Shown here: positions 10,123 to 19,121 of the stretch, piece by piece
Numbering within the stretch: position 1 is the first letter of the stretch
Layout: every line of letters begins with the position of its first letter
DNA from: Oxynema aestuarii AP17
Lineage (GTDB): Bacteria > Cyanobacteriota > Cyanobacteriia > Cyanobacteriales > Laspinemataceae
Direction: 5' to 3'
Assembly (NCBI RefSeq): GCF_012295525.1
Contig: NZ_CP051167.1
Location: 5,067,501 to 5,131,500, forward strand
Length of the DNA: 64,000 nucleotides
Position numbers and translations under genes: made by a program
The notes under the pieces: generated by a model
Seen by the model: the letters and a program-made list of their open reading frames with translations, nothing else
What the model was told of the DNA's origin: nothing
Databases searched by the model: none

Positions 10123-12006
10123 ATGAATAGCGATCGAGGGGATACATGGAAAGCCAACATCTTAATTGTTGACGATACACCGGAAAACTTGCGTTTGTTA
10201 TCGGCAGCATTGATGGAACGCGGCTATAAAGTCCGCAATGCGATTAGCGGTCGCATGGCCTTGATGGGAGCCAAAGCCGCCCCGCCGGATCTGATTCTGC
10301 TCGATATTAAAATGCCGGATATGAACGGTTACGAAGTCTGTCGCCGTTTGAAAGAAGATCCGCAAATGCACGAAATTCCGGTGATTTTTTTGAGCGCTTT
10401 AGATGCGGTCTTCGATAAAGTCAAAGCGTTTACCGTCGGCGGAGTCGATTACATCAGCAAACCGTTTCATTTAGAAGAAGTGTTAGTCCGGGTCGAAAAT
10501 CAACTGACCATTCGCAAGGCAAAAGCACAAGTGCGCCAACTCAACAGCGAACTCGAACGGCGCGTCCACCAGCGTACCGCCCAACTGCAAGCCGCCAATC
10601 AAGAGTTAGAACGGCAAATCAGCGAACGCCAGCGCATCGAACAGAAGCTGATTTATATGGCCTCTCACGACGCCCTCACCGGACTGCCGAATCGGACGTT
10701 ATTTTTGAAACAGTTAGAAACGGCGATCGCCCGGACCGAGCCCGACCGAGAGGACTGCTTTGCGGTGTTGTTTCTCGACTGCGATCGCTTTAAAGTGATT
10801 AACGACTCCCTCGGTCATTTATTCGGCGATCGCCTCCTCGTCGCGATCGCCCGACGCTTGCAAGAACTCCTCGATCGCTCCGTTCCCCACCCCAACGATA
10901 ACCTCAACACTCTCGCCCGCTTGGGGGGTGACGAGTTCACGATTTTACTCGATCCGATCGCCGATCTCACAGCAGCCACCGAACTCGCCGAAACCATTCA
11001 AAGCGCGCTGACCTTACCCTTTCAACTCGACGATTACGAAGTTTTTATCAACGTCAGCATCGGGATCGTCCTCGGTTGTTCCACCTACACCCAACCGGAA
11101 CACGTCCTGCGCGATGCGGATAATGCCATGTATCGCGCCAAAGCCCTCGGAAAAGCGCGCTATCAAGTTTTCGACCGACACATGCACCAGCGCGCCGTCA
11201 CCTTATTGCAACTCGAAACCGACCTGCGCCTCGCGATCGAACGGGAAGAATTCGTCGTCTACTACCAACCGATCGTCTCCTTACAAACCCGCAAGATCGA
11301 GGGTTTTGAAGCCCTCGTGCGCTGGGAACATCCCAAACGCGGTTTTATTTCCCCCGGAGAGTTTATTCCCGCCGCCGAAGAAACCGGGGCGATCGTTCCG
11401 ATTGGCTTGCTCGTTTTGCGTCAAGCCTGTCACCAACTCCACCAATGGCAAAATCAATGTTTGCTCGACACGCGCTCGTCCCTCGCCGAAGAATTGAGCA
11501 TCAGCGTCAACTTGTCCGTCAAACAGTTTTCTCAAGCGAATTTAATCGAAAAAATTGATGAAATCCTCGGCGAAACCAACCTCAACAGTTGCCGCTTGAA
11601 ATTAGAAATTACCGAAAGCGCGATTATGGACAATCCCGAAGCCGCAAACAAGGTTTTACAAAAACTCAGACAACGTCACATTCAACTATGTATCGACGAT
11701 TTCGGCACCGGATATTCGTCGTTGAGTTATTTGCACCATTTTCCCGTAGATAGTTTAAAAATCGATCGCTCCTTTATTCGCCGCTTGCAGGAAGGGAATA
11801 AAAACTTAGAAATTGTCACGGCGATCGTTACTTTATCCCAAAATTTGGCCATGCAAGTCGTCGCCGAAGGGGTCGAAACTGCCACCCAAGCCACCATGCT
11901 TAAAAATTTGGGGTGTGAATTCGGACAAGGTTACTTTTTTGCTAAGGCGATCGACGCGGCGACTGCCGAACAACTCTTATTTTCTCCGCCAAATTGGCAA
12001 TTTTAA
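10123..12006 (+). CDS. Response regulator with GGDEF and EAL domains (cyclic-di-GMP turnover)
   Basis: A 627-residue protein with an N-terminal receiver (about 14-130, acceptor Asp61 in LLDIKMPD), a short coiled coil (about 135-180), a GGDEF diguanylate cyclase domain with intact GGDEF at 268-272, and an EAL phosphodiesterase domain with intact EAL at 396-398, DDFGTGYSSL and KIDRSF. Both catalytic signatures are present, so the sequence alone does not show which activity dominates. Phosphorylation of the receiver probably tunes cyclic-di-GMP levels. It follows the hybrid kinase on the same strand, so phosphotransfer from that kinase is possible but unproven. The 247-bp gap between them suggests that it may have its own promoter. 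Confidence 0.93.
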   Translation: MNSDRGDTWKANILIVDDTPENLRLLSAALMERGYKVRNAISGRMALMGAKAAPPDLILLDIKMPDMNGYEVCRRLKEDPQMHEIPVIFLSALDAVFDKVKAFTVGGVDYISKPFHLEEVLVRVENQLTIRKAKAQVRQLNSELERRVHQRTAQLQAANQELERQISERQRIEQKLIYMASHDALTGLPNRTLFLKQLETAIARTEPDREDCFAVLFLDCDRFKVINDSLGHLFGDRLLVAIARRLQELLDRSVPHPNDNLNTLARLGGDEFTILLDPIADLTAATELAETIQSALTLPFQLDDYEVFINVSIGIVLGCSTYTQPEHVLRDADNAMYRAKALGKARYQVFDRHMHQRAVTLLQLETDLRLAIEREEFVVYYQPIVSLQTRKIEGFEALVRWEHPKRGFISPGEFIPAAEETGAIVPIGLLVLRQACHQLHQWQNQCLLDTRSSLAEELSISVNLSVKQFSQANLIEKIDEILGETNLNSCRLKLEITESAIMDNPEAANKVLQKLRQRHIQLCIDDFGTGYSSLSYLHHFPVDSLKIDRSFIRRLQEGNKNLEIVTAIVTLSQNLAMQVVAEGVETATQATMLKNLGCEFGQGYFFAKAIDAATAEQLLFSPPNWQF

Positions 12007-12045
12007 ATCAATTTAAGATTAATTTAAAATTAAAACATAGCCCTA

Positions 12046-13692
12046 TTAAAACCGCCGTTCTACTCGCAACACGTCCCCGGGAGAAAGAGATTGGACGCGA
12101 TCGCTCAAATCCAACCACGGCTGTAATTGACCGGGTTGAAACGTGCGACTCATCACCACATAAATCGACGTTTGATCGGCGCCAATTCCCACCGCTTTAA
12201 CCCCGTTCCAAGAATCCGCAATCAATTCATCGATAATTTCCCACTGCTGACCGTTCCAACGCAAACGACGGATAAAGTCAAATGGAGCCTTATTTTTCCC
12301 CGTAATCAACATTTTTTGTAAAATCCGCCGAATCAAATTCGGGAAAAAACGACCGAAACTCAACATTACCGAACGCAAAACGATCGCCTTGAACGGCGTC
12401 ATTTGTTGCTGTTTCGCCCAGCCCAACTTTCCTTGAATTAAGATTTCATCTTCGCGAACTTCTACCTCGTAGTCATCGACCAAATGACCGACGGCATTTT
12501 TAAACTTTTTCCCTTTCAATACTTTGACAGAAAACTGCGTATCTGAAAGCAGTAATTTCCCATTTTTAAAAAGTTTAAACACTCCCCCTTTATTCAGAGC
12601 TAAATAAAGCTCGACATCGGGGGTCGGACGATCGCCCGCCAAAGTCGCATCTTGCACTCCTTCATCCCGAGTCATCCGGCGATCGATTAATAATTTTGCC
12701 TGTTTCAACCAGACGCGACCCGCTCTCCCACGGAGAGATTCGGGACGTTCCGGGACGAAATCGCGCCAAGCCAGTAAATAATTCCACGTATGATGTCCGA
12801 GGATGCGATCGTCCGCATAACACGGACCCAACCCCCGGTCTAATCCTTGTAAAAAGCGATCGTTAATTTGCAAAGCAACAGGGATTTCTCGCCCCATGAC
12901 TTCAAAACCGTGGGGGAAGAAATTATAAGTATTGCGGCTGGTATATTCGCCGCCATAAGACCCGTCGGGATGGACGAATTGAGCTGCTAATTCGATCGCC
13001 TTTTCTAAAACTTGTTTGAGGCGATCGTCCGGTCTACTTTGATAAACTTGTGCCAAACAAGAAATCGTCAGGGTATGATAGCCCGGATCGCAGCCTTCAT
13101 ATTCTTGAAACCAACCTTCCTCATTTTGCCAGGAAAACACCCGTTCCAGCCGTTTTGCTTTCGCCCGATCCCATCGGTCAGTTTGTAACAACGCGCCGAC
13201 TCGTTCCAAACATAAAACAATTAAGGCTTGATGGTTCGTGAGTTGTCCGCTTTCGTGATGGTCTGCCAACCAATTAGCGCGCCGTTCAAAAAACTTGAGA
13301 ACTTCGTAGTTATCTAGATCGAATAATTGATAACTTTCCACGCAAGCGAGCAAGGAAAAGGCGGCAGCCCCCGCCGCACGTTCGTAAGGAAAATAGTCAT
13401 CGCAAGACCCATTGGCATGAGCGCTACGCGCCGCGTAAATGATGCCTGCTTCGACCCATGCGCGCAGGTTTTCTTGATGGTAAAATGGGTTGTCCGCGAT
13501 CGCGCTATGGTAAGCCAGCGCCAGGGGCCAGACGAATTCTTGAGACATCCCACTGGGGAAATCGACCACTTTGTAATGCCAGAAGGTGCGATCGAAACAG
13601 CCATAGGTCGGACTGTGGGGATTGCGATCGCACAAGGTTAAAATTTTAGGGATTTGTTGGAGGGCTAACCGAGCAAAGATATCTTTATTCAT
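12046..13692 (-). CDS. Conserved protein of unknown function, probable alpha/alpha-toroid fold
   Basis: A 548-residue protein that I do not recognise by name. The first 330 residues are rich in Trp, Tyr and His, with recurring helix-turn-helix spacing (FWHYKVVDFPSG, PYERAAGAAAFSLLACVESY, GWFQEYEGCDPGYHTLTISCLAQVYQ, YTSRNTYNFFPHGFEVMG). This resembles the (alpha/alpha)-barrels of polysaccharide lyases, heparinase II/III-like proteins and prenyltransferase-type toroids. The last 200 residues look beta-rich, as in the sheet domain following such toroids in heparinase-like enzymes. There is no signal peptide. It is divergent from the acyl-AMP ligase cluster at 13889, and the 5' region holds AT-rich tandem repeats. 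A carbohydrate-related role is a guess from fold appearance only. Confidence 0.7.
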   Translation of the reverse strand: MNKDIFARLALQQIPKILTLCDRNPHSPTYGCFDRTFWHYKVVDFPSGMSQEFVWPLALAYHSAIADNPFYHQENLRAWVEAGIIYAARSAHANGSCDDYFPYERAAGAAAFSLLACVESYQLFDLDNYEVLKFFERRANWLADHHESGQLTNHQALIVLCLERVGALLQTDRWDRAKAKRLERVFSWQNEEGWFQEYEGCDPGYHTLTISCLAQVYQSRPDDRLKQVLEKAIELAAQFVHPDGSYGGEYTSRNTYNFFPHGFEVMGREIPVALQINDRFLQGLDRGLGPCYADDRILGHHTWNYLLAWRDFVPERPESLRGRAGRVWLKQAKLLIDRRMTRDEGVQDATLAGDRPTPDVELYLALNKGGVFKLFKNGKLLLSDTQFSVKVLKGKKFKNAVGHLVDDYEVEVREDEILIQGKLGWAKQQQMTPFKAIVLRSVMLSFGRFFPNLIRRILQKMLITGKNKAPFDFIRRLRWNGQQWEIIDELIADSWNGVKAVGIGADQTSIYVVMSRTFQPGQLQPWLDLSDRVQSLSPGDVLRVERRF

Positions 13693-13742
13693 TTTAGATT
13701 TTAGATTGAAGAATTTTAGATTGAAGAATTTTAGATTTTAGC
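13693..13742. repeat. AT-rich short tandem repeat
   Basis: Imperfect tandem units built on ATTTTAGATTGAAGA, two full copies plus partial flanking copies of ATTTTAG. They sit directly upstream of the unknown gene (minus strand) and within its divergent spacer with the acyl-AMP ligase. They resemble the short tandem repeats common in spacers of filamentous cyanobacteria. Confidence 0.7.
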
Positions 13743-13888
13743 TTGAGAGGGTAAAGTTTTTGTTTAAATTCCTGACTTACGCCCTTGACCTCTTGGCTTG
13801 ACCCCAACTCCTTACTTCCTTCCAGCGTTGCTCTAGATGACAGTAAGGGGCTAGAATATCATGCGGTTTAACGGAGTGGTGGGAAACC

Positions 13889-15667
13889 TTGCAGCAGTTT
13901 TCGACATTAATCGAGTTACTGCGCGATCGCGCGCAACGACAAAGCGAGCAAACAGGCTACATCTTTCTCTCGGATAGCGAAACGGAATCGGGACATCTAA
14001 CTTACGCCCAACTCGACGATCGCGCGCGGGCGATCGCCGTCGCCTTACAAGAAAAAGTTTCCCCCGGTTCTCGCGCTTTACTGCTTTATCCCTTTTCAGA
14101 CGGTTTGGAATTCGTTCCCGCCTTTTTCGGCTGTCTGTATGCCGGAATCGTCGCCGTGACGACCTATCCGCCCCGTCCCAACCAATCCCTCGAAGGCTTT
14201 GAGGCGCGCGTCACCTCCTCGGAAACGACGATCGCCCTGACGACCCAAGCCCTCCTCGATTTGATTCGAGGGAATTTGCCGAAAGATTCTCCCCTGGCGT
14301 CCATTCACTGGATCGCCACCGACACCCTCTCCACCGATACGGCCCATCAGTGGCACCCTCCCGAGGTCGGCGCCGATACCCTGGCGTTTTTACAGTACAC
14401 CTCCGGGTCTACGGGAACGCCGAAAGGGGTGATGGTCACTCACCGCAACATTCTCCACAATTCCGAAGCGATTTATCGCGGCTTCGACCATAACGGCGAC
14501 AGTCGCGGGGTGATTTGGTTGCCTCAATATCACGATATGGGCTTGATTGGCGGCGTCATTCAACCCGTTTACGGTGGATTTCCCGTCGTGTTGATGTCGC
14601 CGATGACCTTCTTGCAAAAACCGTTCCACTGGTTGCAGGCGATTTCGCGCTACCGGGCCACCACCAGTGGCGGTCCCAATTTTGCTTACGATTTGTGCAT
14701 CCGTTCGGTTACCGAAGAACAGAAACAGCAACTGGATTTGAGCTGTTGGCAGGTCGCTTTTAGCGGCGCCGAACCCGTGCGGGCCGAAACCCTCGATCGC
14801 TTCACCGAGGCATTTGCACAGTGCGGGTTCCGTCGCGAAGCGTTTTATCCCTGTTACGGGATGGCGGAAACGACCTTATTAGCGTCGGGAGGGTTGAAGT
14901 CGGAAGCCCCGATCGTGCGCCATCTAGACGGCGCCGCCCTCGACGAGCATCGCGTCGTCCCGACGGATCCCTCTAACCCCCAAGGGCGGGCGGTGGTCAG
15001 TTGCGGGCGCACCTGGTTGGGACAGGAGATCGCGATCGTCGATCCGGACACCTTGCAGCGTTGCGATCGCGATCGCGTCGGCGAAATTTGGGTCGCGGGG
15101 GAGGGAGTCGGTCGCGGCTACTGGAACCAACCGGAACAGAGCGATCGCACTTTCAATGCGTACCTCGCCGATACGGGAGAAGGCCCGTTTTTACGTACCG
15201 GGGATTTCGGCTTTCTCGACGATGGCGAACTGTTCGTCACGGGTCGGCTCAAAAATATGATGATCGTTTGGGGACGCAATCACTACCCGCAAAATATCGA
15301 GTTGACCATGCAACAGAGTCATCCGGTCTTGCGTCTCAATGGCGGCGCCGCCTTTAGTCTCGATCGCGGCGGCGAGGATCATCTCGTGGTGATTAACGAA
15401 GTAGAACGCACGGCCCTGCGACAGCTCGACCCGGAGGAAGTCATCGGCGCCATCCGCATCGCGATTCTCAAACAACACGAAATCCAACCCTCGGCGGTGG
15501 TCTTGGTCAAGCCGGGAAGCACGCCGAAGACATCGAGTGGCAAAGTGCAGCGTCACGTTTGCCGCGATCGCTTTTTGGCGGGGACGTTGCCTGTCGTGGC
15601 GGAATGGCAAGACTTTGAAGCCGATCGCACGGAAATTTTGCAATGGTTGGCGCGCTCGAATCGTTAG
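13889..15667 (+). CDS. Fatty acyl-AMP ligase (FAAL), copy 1
   Basis: A 592-residue adenylate-forming enzyme that activates a fatty acid with ATP and passes the acyl group to a carrier protein. Seen: P-loop YTSGSTGTPKG from residue 170, WLPQYHDMGLIGG, TSGGPNFAYDLC, FYPCYGMAETTL, and the C-terminal SSGKVQRHVCR with its catalytic Lys. The YHDMGLIGG and GGPNFAYDLC blocks are typical of FAALs rather than acyl-CoA synthetases. The start is a TTG at 13889. No in-frame ATG or GTG lies upstream, and this start lines up with the start chosen for copy 2. A GGAG lies about 13 bases upstream. It heads a plus-strand series leading to an ACP-oxoamine synthase fusion, the likely acyl acceptor. Confidence 0.93.
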   Translation: MQQFSTLIELLRDRAQRQSEQTGYIFLSDSETESGHLTYAQLDDRARAIAVALQEKVSPGSRALLLYPFSDGLEFVPAFFGCLYAGIVAVTTYPPRPNQSLEGFEARVTSSETTIALTTQALLDLIRGNLPKDSPLASIHWIATDTLSTDTAHQWHPPEVGADTLAFLQYTSGSTGTPKGVMVTHRNILHNSEAIYRGFDHNGDSRGVIWLPQYHDMGLIGGVIQPVYGGFPVVLMSPMTFLQKPFHWLQAISRYRATTSGGPNFAYDLCIRSVTEEQKQQLDLSCWQVAFSGAEPVRAETLDRFTEAFAQCGFRREAFYPCYGMAETTLLASGGLKSEAPIVRHLDGAALDEHRVVPTDPSNPQGRAVVSCGRTWLGQEIAIVDPDTLQRCDRDRVGEIWVAGEGVGRGYWNQPEQSDRTFNAYLADTGEGPFLRTGDFGFLDDGELFVTGRLKNMMIVWGRNHYPQNIELTMQQSHPVLRLNGGAAFSLDRGGEDHLVVINEVERTALRQLDPEEVIGAIRIAILKQHEIQPSAVVLVKPGSTPKTSSGKVQRHVCRDRFLAGTLPVVAEWQDFEADRTEILQWLARSNR

Positions 15668-15777
15668 GGAGGGATCCGAGAAGGGTAACCGTAGGGTGCG
15701 GCGATCGGGCGATCGGTTCCGGTGGCAAATTTTGCTTTGGGATTGCCAAGTTTCGATCGCCTTATAGGGCGATGCGA

Positions 15778-15805
15778 TCGCGTAGCGACGCCGGAGGCGT
15801 ATCGC
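15778..15805. repeat. Inverted dispersed repeat, copy A
   Basis: 28-base element of the cyanobacterial CGTAGCGACGCCGGAGGCG type. Its reverse complement recurs at 16673-16700, so the two copies face each other across the hydroxylase gene. HIP1-like GCGATCG sequences flank this copy. Confidence 0.8.
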
Positions 15806-15876
15806 GCGATCGATATGCTAGGGTGAGCCTGAGTTAATCAATATCTTTATTAAATTGCCATTTTTCAGGAGGTTAT

Positions 15877-16383
15877 ATGGTCGCCTTCAGTGAGGTTGCC
15901 GAACTTGTCGCCTGGTTTTTACTGGCATTTATGTTCGCCAGTTTGGTCGAATATTGGATGCACCGACTCATGCACCAATATCCCAAATTGTGCCAGTTTC
16001 ATGCGGAACATCACCGCCGCAACGAAGCACAAGGGGTTTTAGGAGAATTTATCGATTATTTGAAGGGCGGTTTAATCTTGATGGTGCCGCTCTTTTTATA
16101 TTCTCGGGGAGTGGGCCTTATTTGGTTTTGCGGAACCTTTTGTTATGGCATCTTTGCCGCCTTTGCCCATCAGTTACAACACGAAAATCCCACCCGGTGT
16201 TTCTGGATGAAAATGCCCGTCCATTACGTACATCATCGTTACCATCAATGGCATCATAATTTCGGTTTGGGTCTCGATCTGTGGGATCGGGTTTTCCGAA
16301 CTTACCAGCCCGTCGAATGGTTCGCCGAAGCGGGGGCCAACCGGGGATCGGATCGCCCTTGGTTTCGGGTGCGCTGGCAGTAG
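15877..16383 (+). CDS. Fatty acid hydroxylase / sterol desaturase superfamily membrane protein
   Basis: A 168-residue membrane protein with the multi-histidine pattern of di-iron hydroxylases: HRLMH, HAEHHRR, HQLQH, then HYVHHRYHQWHH. Three hydrophobic helices are visible (about 8-24, 66-84 and 88-105). Members insert oxygen into lipid acyl chains, long-chain bases or carotenoids. The start follows a strong AGGAGG ribosome binding site 7 bases upstream. It lies between two acyl-AMP ligase genes and upstream of an oxoamine synthase and ketoreductase. This makes a hydroxylated fatty acid or long-chain base a plausible product (inference). It is shorter than many members but keeps all the histidine boxes. 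Confidence 0.85.
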   Translation: MVAFSEVAELVAWFLLAFMFASLVEYWMHRLMHQYPKLCQFHAEHHRRNEAQGVLGEFIDYLKGGLILMVPLFLYSRGVGLIWFCGTFCYGIFAAFAHQLQHENPTRCFWMKMPVHYVHHRYHQWHHNFGLGLDLWDRVFRTYQPVEWFAEAGANRGSDRPWFRVRWQ

Positions 16384-16672
16384 GGATCGCTGCGCGGCGA
16401 TCGCCGCCCATTCAAGCACTTTCAAAAATTTTCAAAAAAATGTCTGCAACTCTCTCTTTAGATTTTCGGTTAACGGGTTTAAAAATTCGAGTTACAATTG
16501 AGAGTTAAACTTCAGATTTAAATTCGTGAAGATTGCTCTGCCGATCTGTTTTAGAGAACGTCGCCATTCGATAACCGGAATCGAAGAGATCTCCGGGAGG
16601 CTCCGACGTCAAAAAAACTTTGATGCCGGAAAGTTCGCGTGCGGACTCACCTCAAAAAGATTCTGACGAACT

Positions 16673-16700
16673 GCGATACGCCTCCGGCGTCGCTACGCGA
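16673..16700. repeat. Inverted dispersed repeat, copy B
   Basis: 28-base match to the reverse complement of copy A at 15778-15805 (core GCGATACGCCTCCGGCGTCG). It falls in the open stretch just before the second acyl-AMP ligase. Starting that gene at 16620 would translate the repeat as RYASGVATR. This is one reason to prefer the start at 16758. Confidence 0.8.
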
Positions 16701-16757
16701 ACGGATCGTGCGATCGAAACGGGCGTCAAACCATTAACGCGCATCTGCTATTTTTTG

Positions 16758-18536
16758 ATGACTTATTCAGACTGTACCCAGACCTTCGAGACCTTAGTTG
16801 ACCTGCTTCGCTACCGGGCCGTCCACCAAGCCGACCGAACCGCTTATACCTTCCTCGTCGATGGCGAAAACGAGAGTCTTTCCCTGACTTACGCCCAATT
16901 GGATCGGGTCGCCCGGGCGATCGCCGCCGAAGTGCAGGGTAAACTCGATCCGGGCGAACGGGCCTTACTCCTCTACCCCCCCGGACTCGACTACATCGCC
17001 GCCTTTTTCGGCTGTCTGTACGCCGGGGTCGTCGCAGTTCCGGCGTACCCTCCCCGTCCGAATCGTTCCCTGTACCGCTTGCAGGCGATCGCGGAAAACG
17101 CCCAAGCCTCCCTCGCCTTAACCGTTTCGCCGATTTTAACCAATATCGAACGCCGGGTAGACCGCGCGCCCGAACTCGACTGTCTGCACTGGATTGCCAG
17201 CGATCTCCTCCAATTGGCGCGATCGCACGACTGGCAAACCCCCGACCTCGACGGCGACAGTCTCGCCTTTCTCCAATACACCTCCGGGTCTACCGCCACC
17301 CCCAAAGGCGTCCGCATCGGACACGGCAACCTGTTGGCGAACTTAGAGCGCATCCAGCAGGCGGCGGGGCTCTCGGAACAGACTATCGGCCTGTTTTGGC
17401 TGCCTCCCTATCACGATATGGGCTTGATCGGCGGCATCTTGCAACCCCTCTATACCGGATGTCCGACGATCTTGATGTCGCCGTTGATGTTTTTACAAAA
17501 CCCCTGGCGCTGGTTGAACGCGATCTCGCGCTATCGGGCCAATACCAGTGGCGGCCCCAATTTCGCCTACGACTTTTGCGCCCGCAAAATCGCCCCGGAA
17601 CAGTTGGAACACCTCGATTTGAGCTGTTGGGAAATTGCCTTCAACGGCGCCGAACCCGTCGCCGCCGAAACCCTGGATCGTTTCAGCAAAACCTTTGCCC
17701 CGTGCGGTTTCCGCCGCGAAACCTTCTATCCGTGTTACGGCATGGCGGAAGCGACCTTGATGATTTCCGGCGGCGACAAACAGGGACATCCGGTCTGTCA
17801 AACCGTGGACGCGGCAGCCTTAGAACAAAACCGGGTGGTTCCGACCGACGACGATCGCCCGGGAACCCGCACCCTGGTCGGTTGCGGTCGCACCTTGGCC
17901 GATCAAATCGTGGCGATCGCCCATCCAGAAACCCTGACACGCTGCGCCGAGGGCGAAATCGGCGAAATTTGGGTGCGCGGTCCGAGTGTCGCCTCCGGCT
18001 ATTGGAACAACCCACAAGCCACCCGGGACAGCTTCGAGGCGTATTTCGCCGATACCGGGGAAGGGCCGTTTTTACGCACGGGAGATCTGGGTTTTGTCGA
18101 TCGCCACGGCGAAGTATTCGTCACCGGACGACTCAAAGACCTGATTATCGTCAACGGACGCAATCACTACCCCCAAGATATCGAACGGCTGGTCGAACGG
18201 GTTCACCCCCTAATCCGACCCAGTTGTTGCGCCGCCTTTTCCATCGACGCCGATGGCGAGGAACGCTTGGTCGTCGTCGCCGAAGTCGAACGCCGCTACC
18301 ACCAACTGCAACGTCAAGCCACCGCCACCGTCGCCACCGACGACACCGGAACCGAGATCGCTAAAGAAGTCATTCAAGCCATCCAAGGGGCGATCTCCCG
18401 AGAGTTCGACTTGCCCGTTTATACAGTCGAATTGCTCAAAGTCGGCTCGATTCCGAAAACCTCAAGCGGTAAAATCCAGCGTCACGCTTGTCGGGCCGAG
18501 TTTCTCGCGGGCCGTTTGGAGGCGATCGCCCCTTGA
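16758..18536 (+). CDS. Fatty acyl-AMP ligase (FAAL), copy 2
   Basis: A 592-residue paralogue of the FAAL at 13889, clearly similar along its full length. Seen: YTSGSTATPKG, WLPPYHDMGLIGG, TSGGPNFAYDFC, FYPCYGMAEATL and SSGKIQRHACR. The frame is open from an ATG at 16620, but those 46 extra residues include a dispersed repeat, and copy 1 has nothing comparable. The ATG at 16758 aligns the two N-termini (FSTLIELL against FETLVDLL). Two ligases in one cluster could activate different fatty acids, for example one for the long-chain base and one for an N-acyl chain, or could be a recent duplication. A 585-bp spacer separates it from the oxoamine synthase. Confidence 0.92.
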   Translation: MTYSDCTQTFETLVDLLRYRAVHQADRTAYTFLVDGENESLSLTYAQLDRVARAIAAEVQGKLDPGERALLLYPPGLDYIAAFFGCLYAGVVAVPAYPPRPNRSLYRLQAIAENAQASLALTVSPILTNIERRVDRAPELDCLHWIASDLLQLARSHDWQTPDLDGDSLAFLQYTSGSTATPKGVRIGHGNLLANLERIQQAAGLSEQTIGLFWLPPYHDMGLIGGILQPLYTGCPTILMSPLMFLQNPWRWLNAISRYRANTSGGPNFAYDFCARKIAPEQLEHLDLSCWEIAFNGAEPVAAETLDRFSKTFAPCGFRRETFYPCYGMAEATLMISGGDKQGHPVCQTVDAAALEQNRVVPTDDDRPGTRTLVGCGRTLADQIVAIAHPETLTRCAEGEIGEIWVRGPSVASGYWNNPQATRDSFEAYFADTGEGPFLRTGDLGFVDRHGEVFVTGRLKDLIIVNGRNHYPQDIERLVERVHPLIRPSCCAAFSIDADGEERLVVVAEVERRYHQLQRQATATVATDDTGTEIAKEVIQAIQGAISREFDLPVYTVELLKVGSIPKTSSGKIQRHACRAEFLAGRLEAIAP

Positions 18537-19121
18537 CGGTCAACAGTCCCTCGCGCCCCCTCTCCCCCGAGGTCCGATCCGTCGATTGCCAAGGCTTCAA
18601 AGATCTTTTGCGCCATCGCGATTCGGGGGGGAAATTGCCGATGGAACGGCTAGAAACCACAAAATCTCTAAAATGAAAAATATCAGTTTCTGCATGGAGC
18701 TTTGGCTTGCCCTTCGATCGCGTCCGGGCAAAACCAAGCAGTGAAAAGGATATTCTCACGGGGATTTAATGGGGTTGCGATCGGGCCTTTCCGAGCCGCA
18801 ACCTAGCTTGAACGTGCTAAAAATGTATTTCATGTCCCCCATTAATTTGTTTCCCAATCGAGATCGATGATGCTGACGACTTCAGTCGCTTCATGGCAAA
18901 ATAAGCCTCAATCCTTCGGGGACGGGGCGATCGACAGCAATGGTGGCGACCGAACGAACGTCAACGGACGATTCGATGCCTTTCAAAACCCGTCAAATCG
19001 GAACTGCAAACGTTCCCAGACGGCAAAAGGCAAAAACCACTAAGCGTTAGAATAACTCCTCACGCAGTGCCACCCCTGAAACTGAGTGATTTTGAGTTTA
19101 ATTGGTATGGAGAACTAAAAC
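18537..19121. other. 585-bp spacer inside the lipid cluster
   Basis: Lies between the second acyl-AMP ligase and the ACP-oxoamine synthase. One short plus-strand frame (18870-19043, 57 residues, MLTTSVASWQ...) has weak composition, no clear ribosome binding site and no recognisable motif, so I do not call it. An imperfect stem lies at 18540-18600. A GGAG sits about 12 bases before the start at 19122. A separate promoter for the downstream genes is likely, but I cannot place its boxes with confidence. Confidence 0.5.

Noticed and set aside
16620-16757. 46-residue N-terminal extension of the second acyl-AMP ligase
   Set aside because: It translates a dispersed repeat and has no counterpart in the paralogue; the ATG at 16758 aligns both proteins.
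18870-19043. 57-residue frame in the spacer of the lipid cluster
   Set aside because: Asn/Gly/Gln-rich sequence without motif or ribosome binding site; it could be chance.
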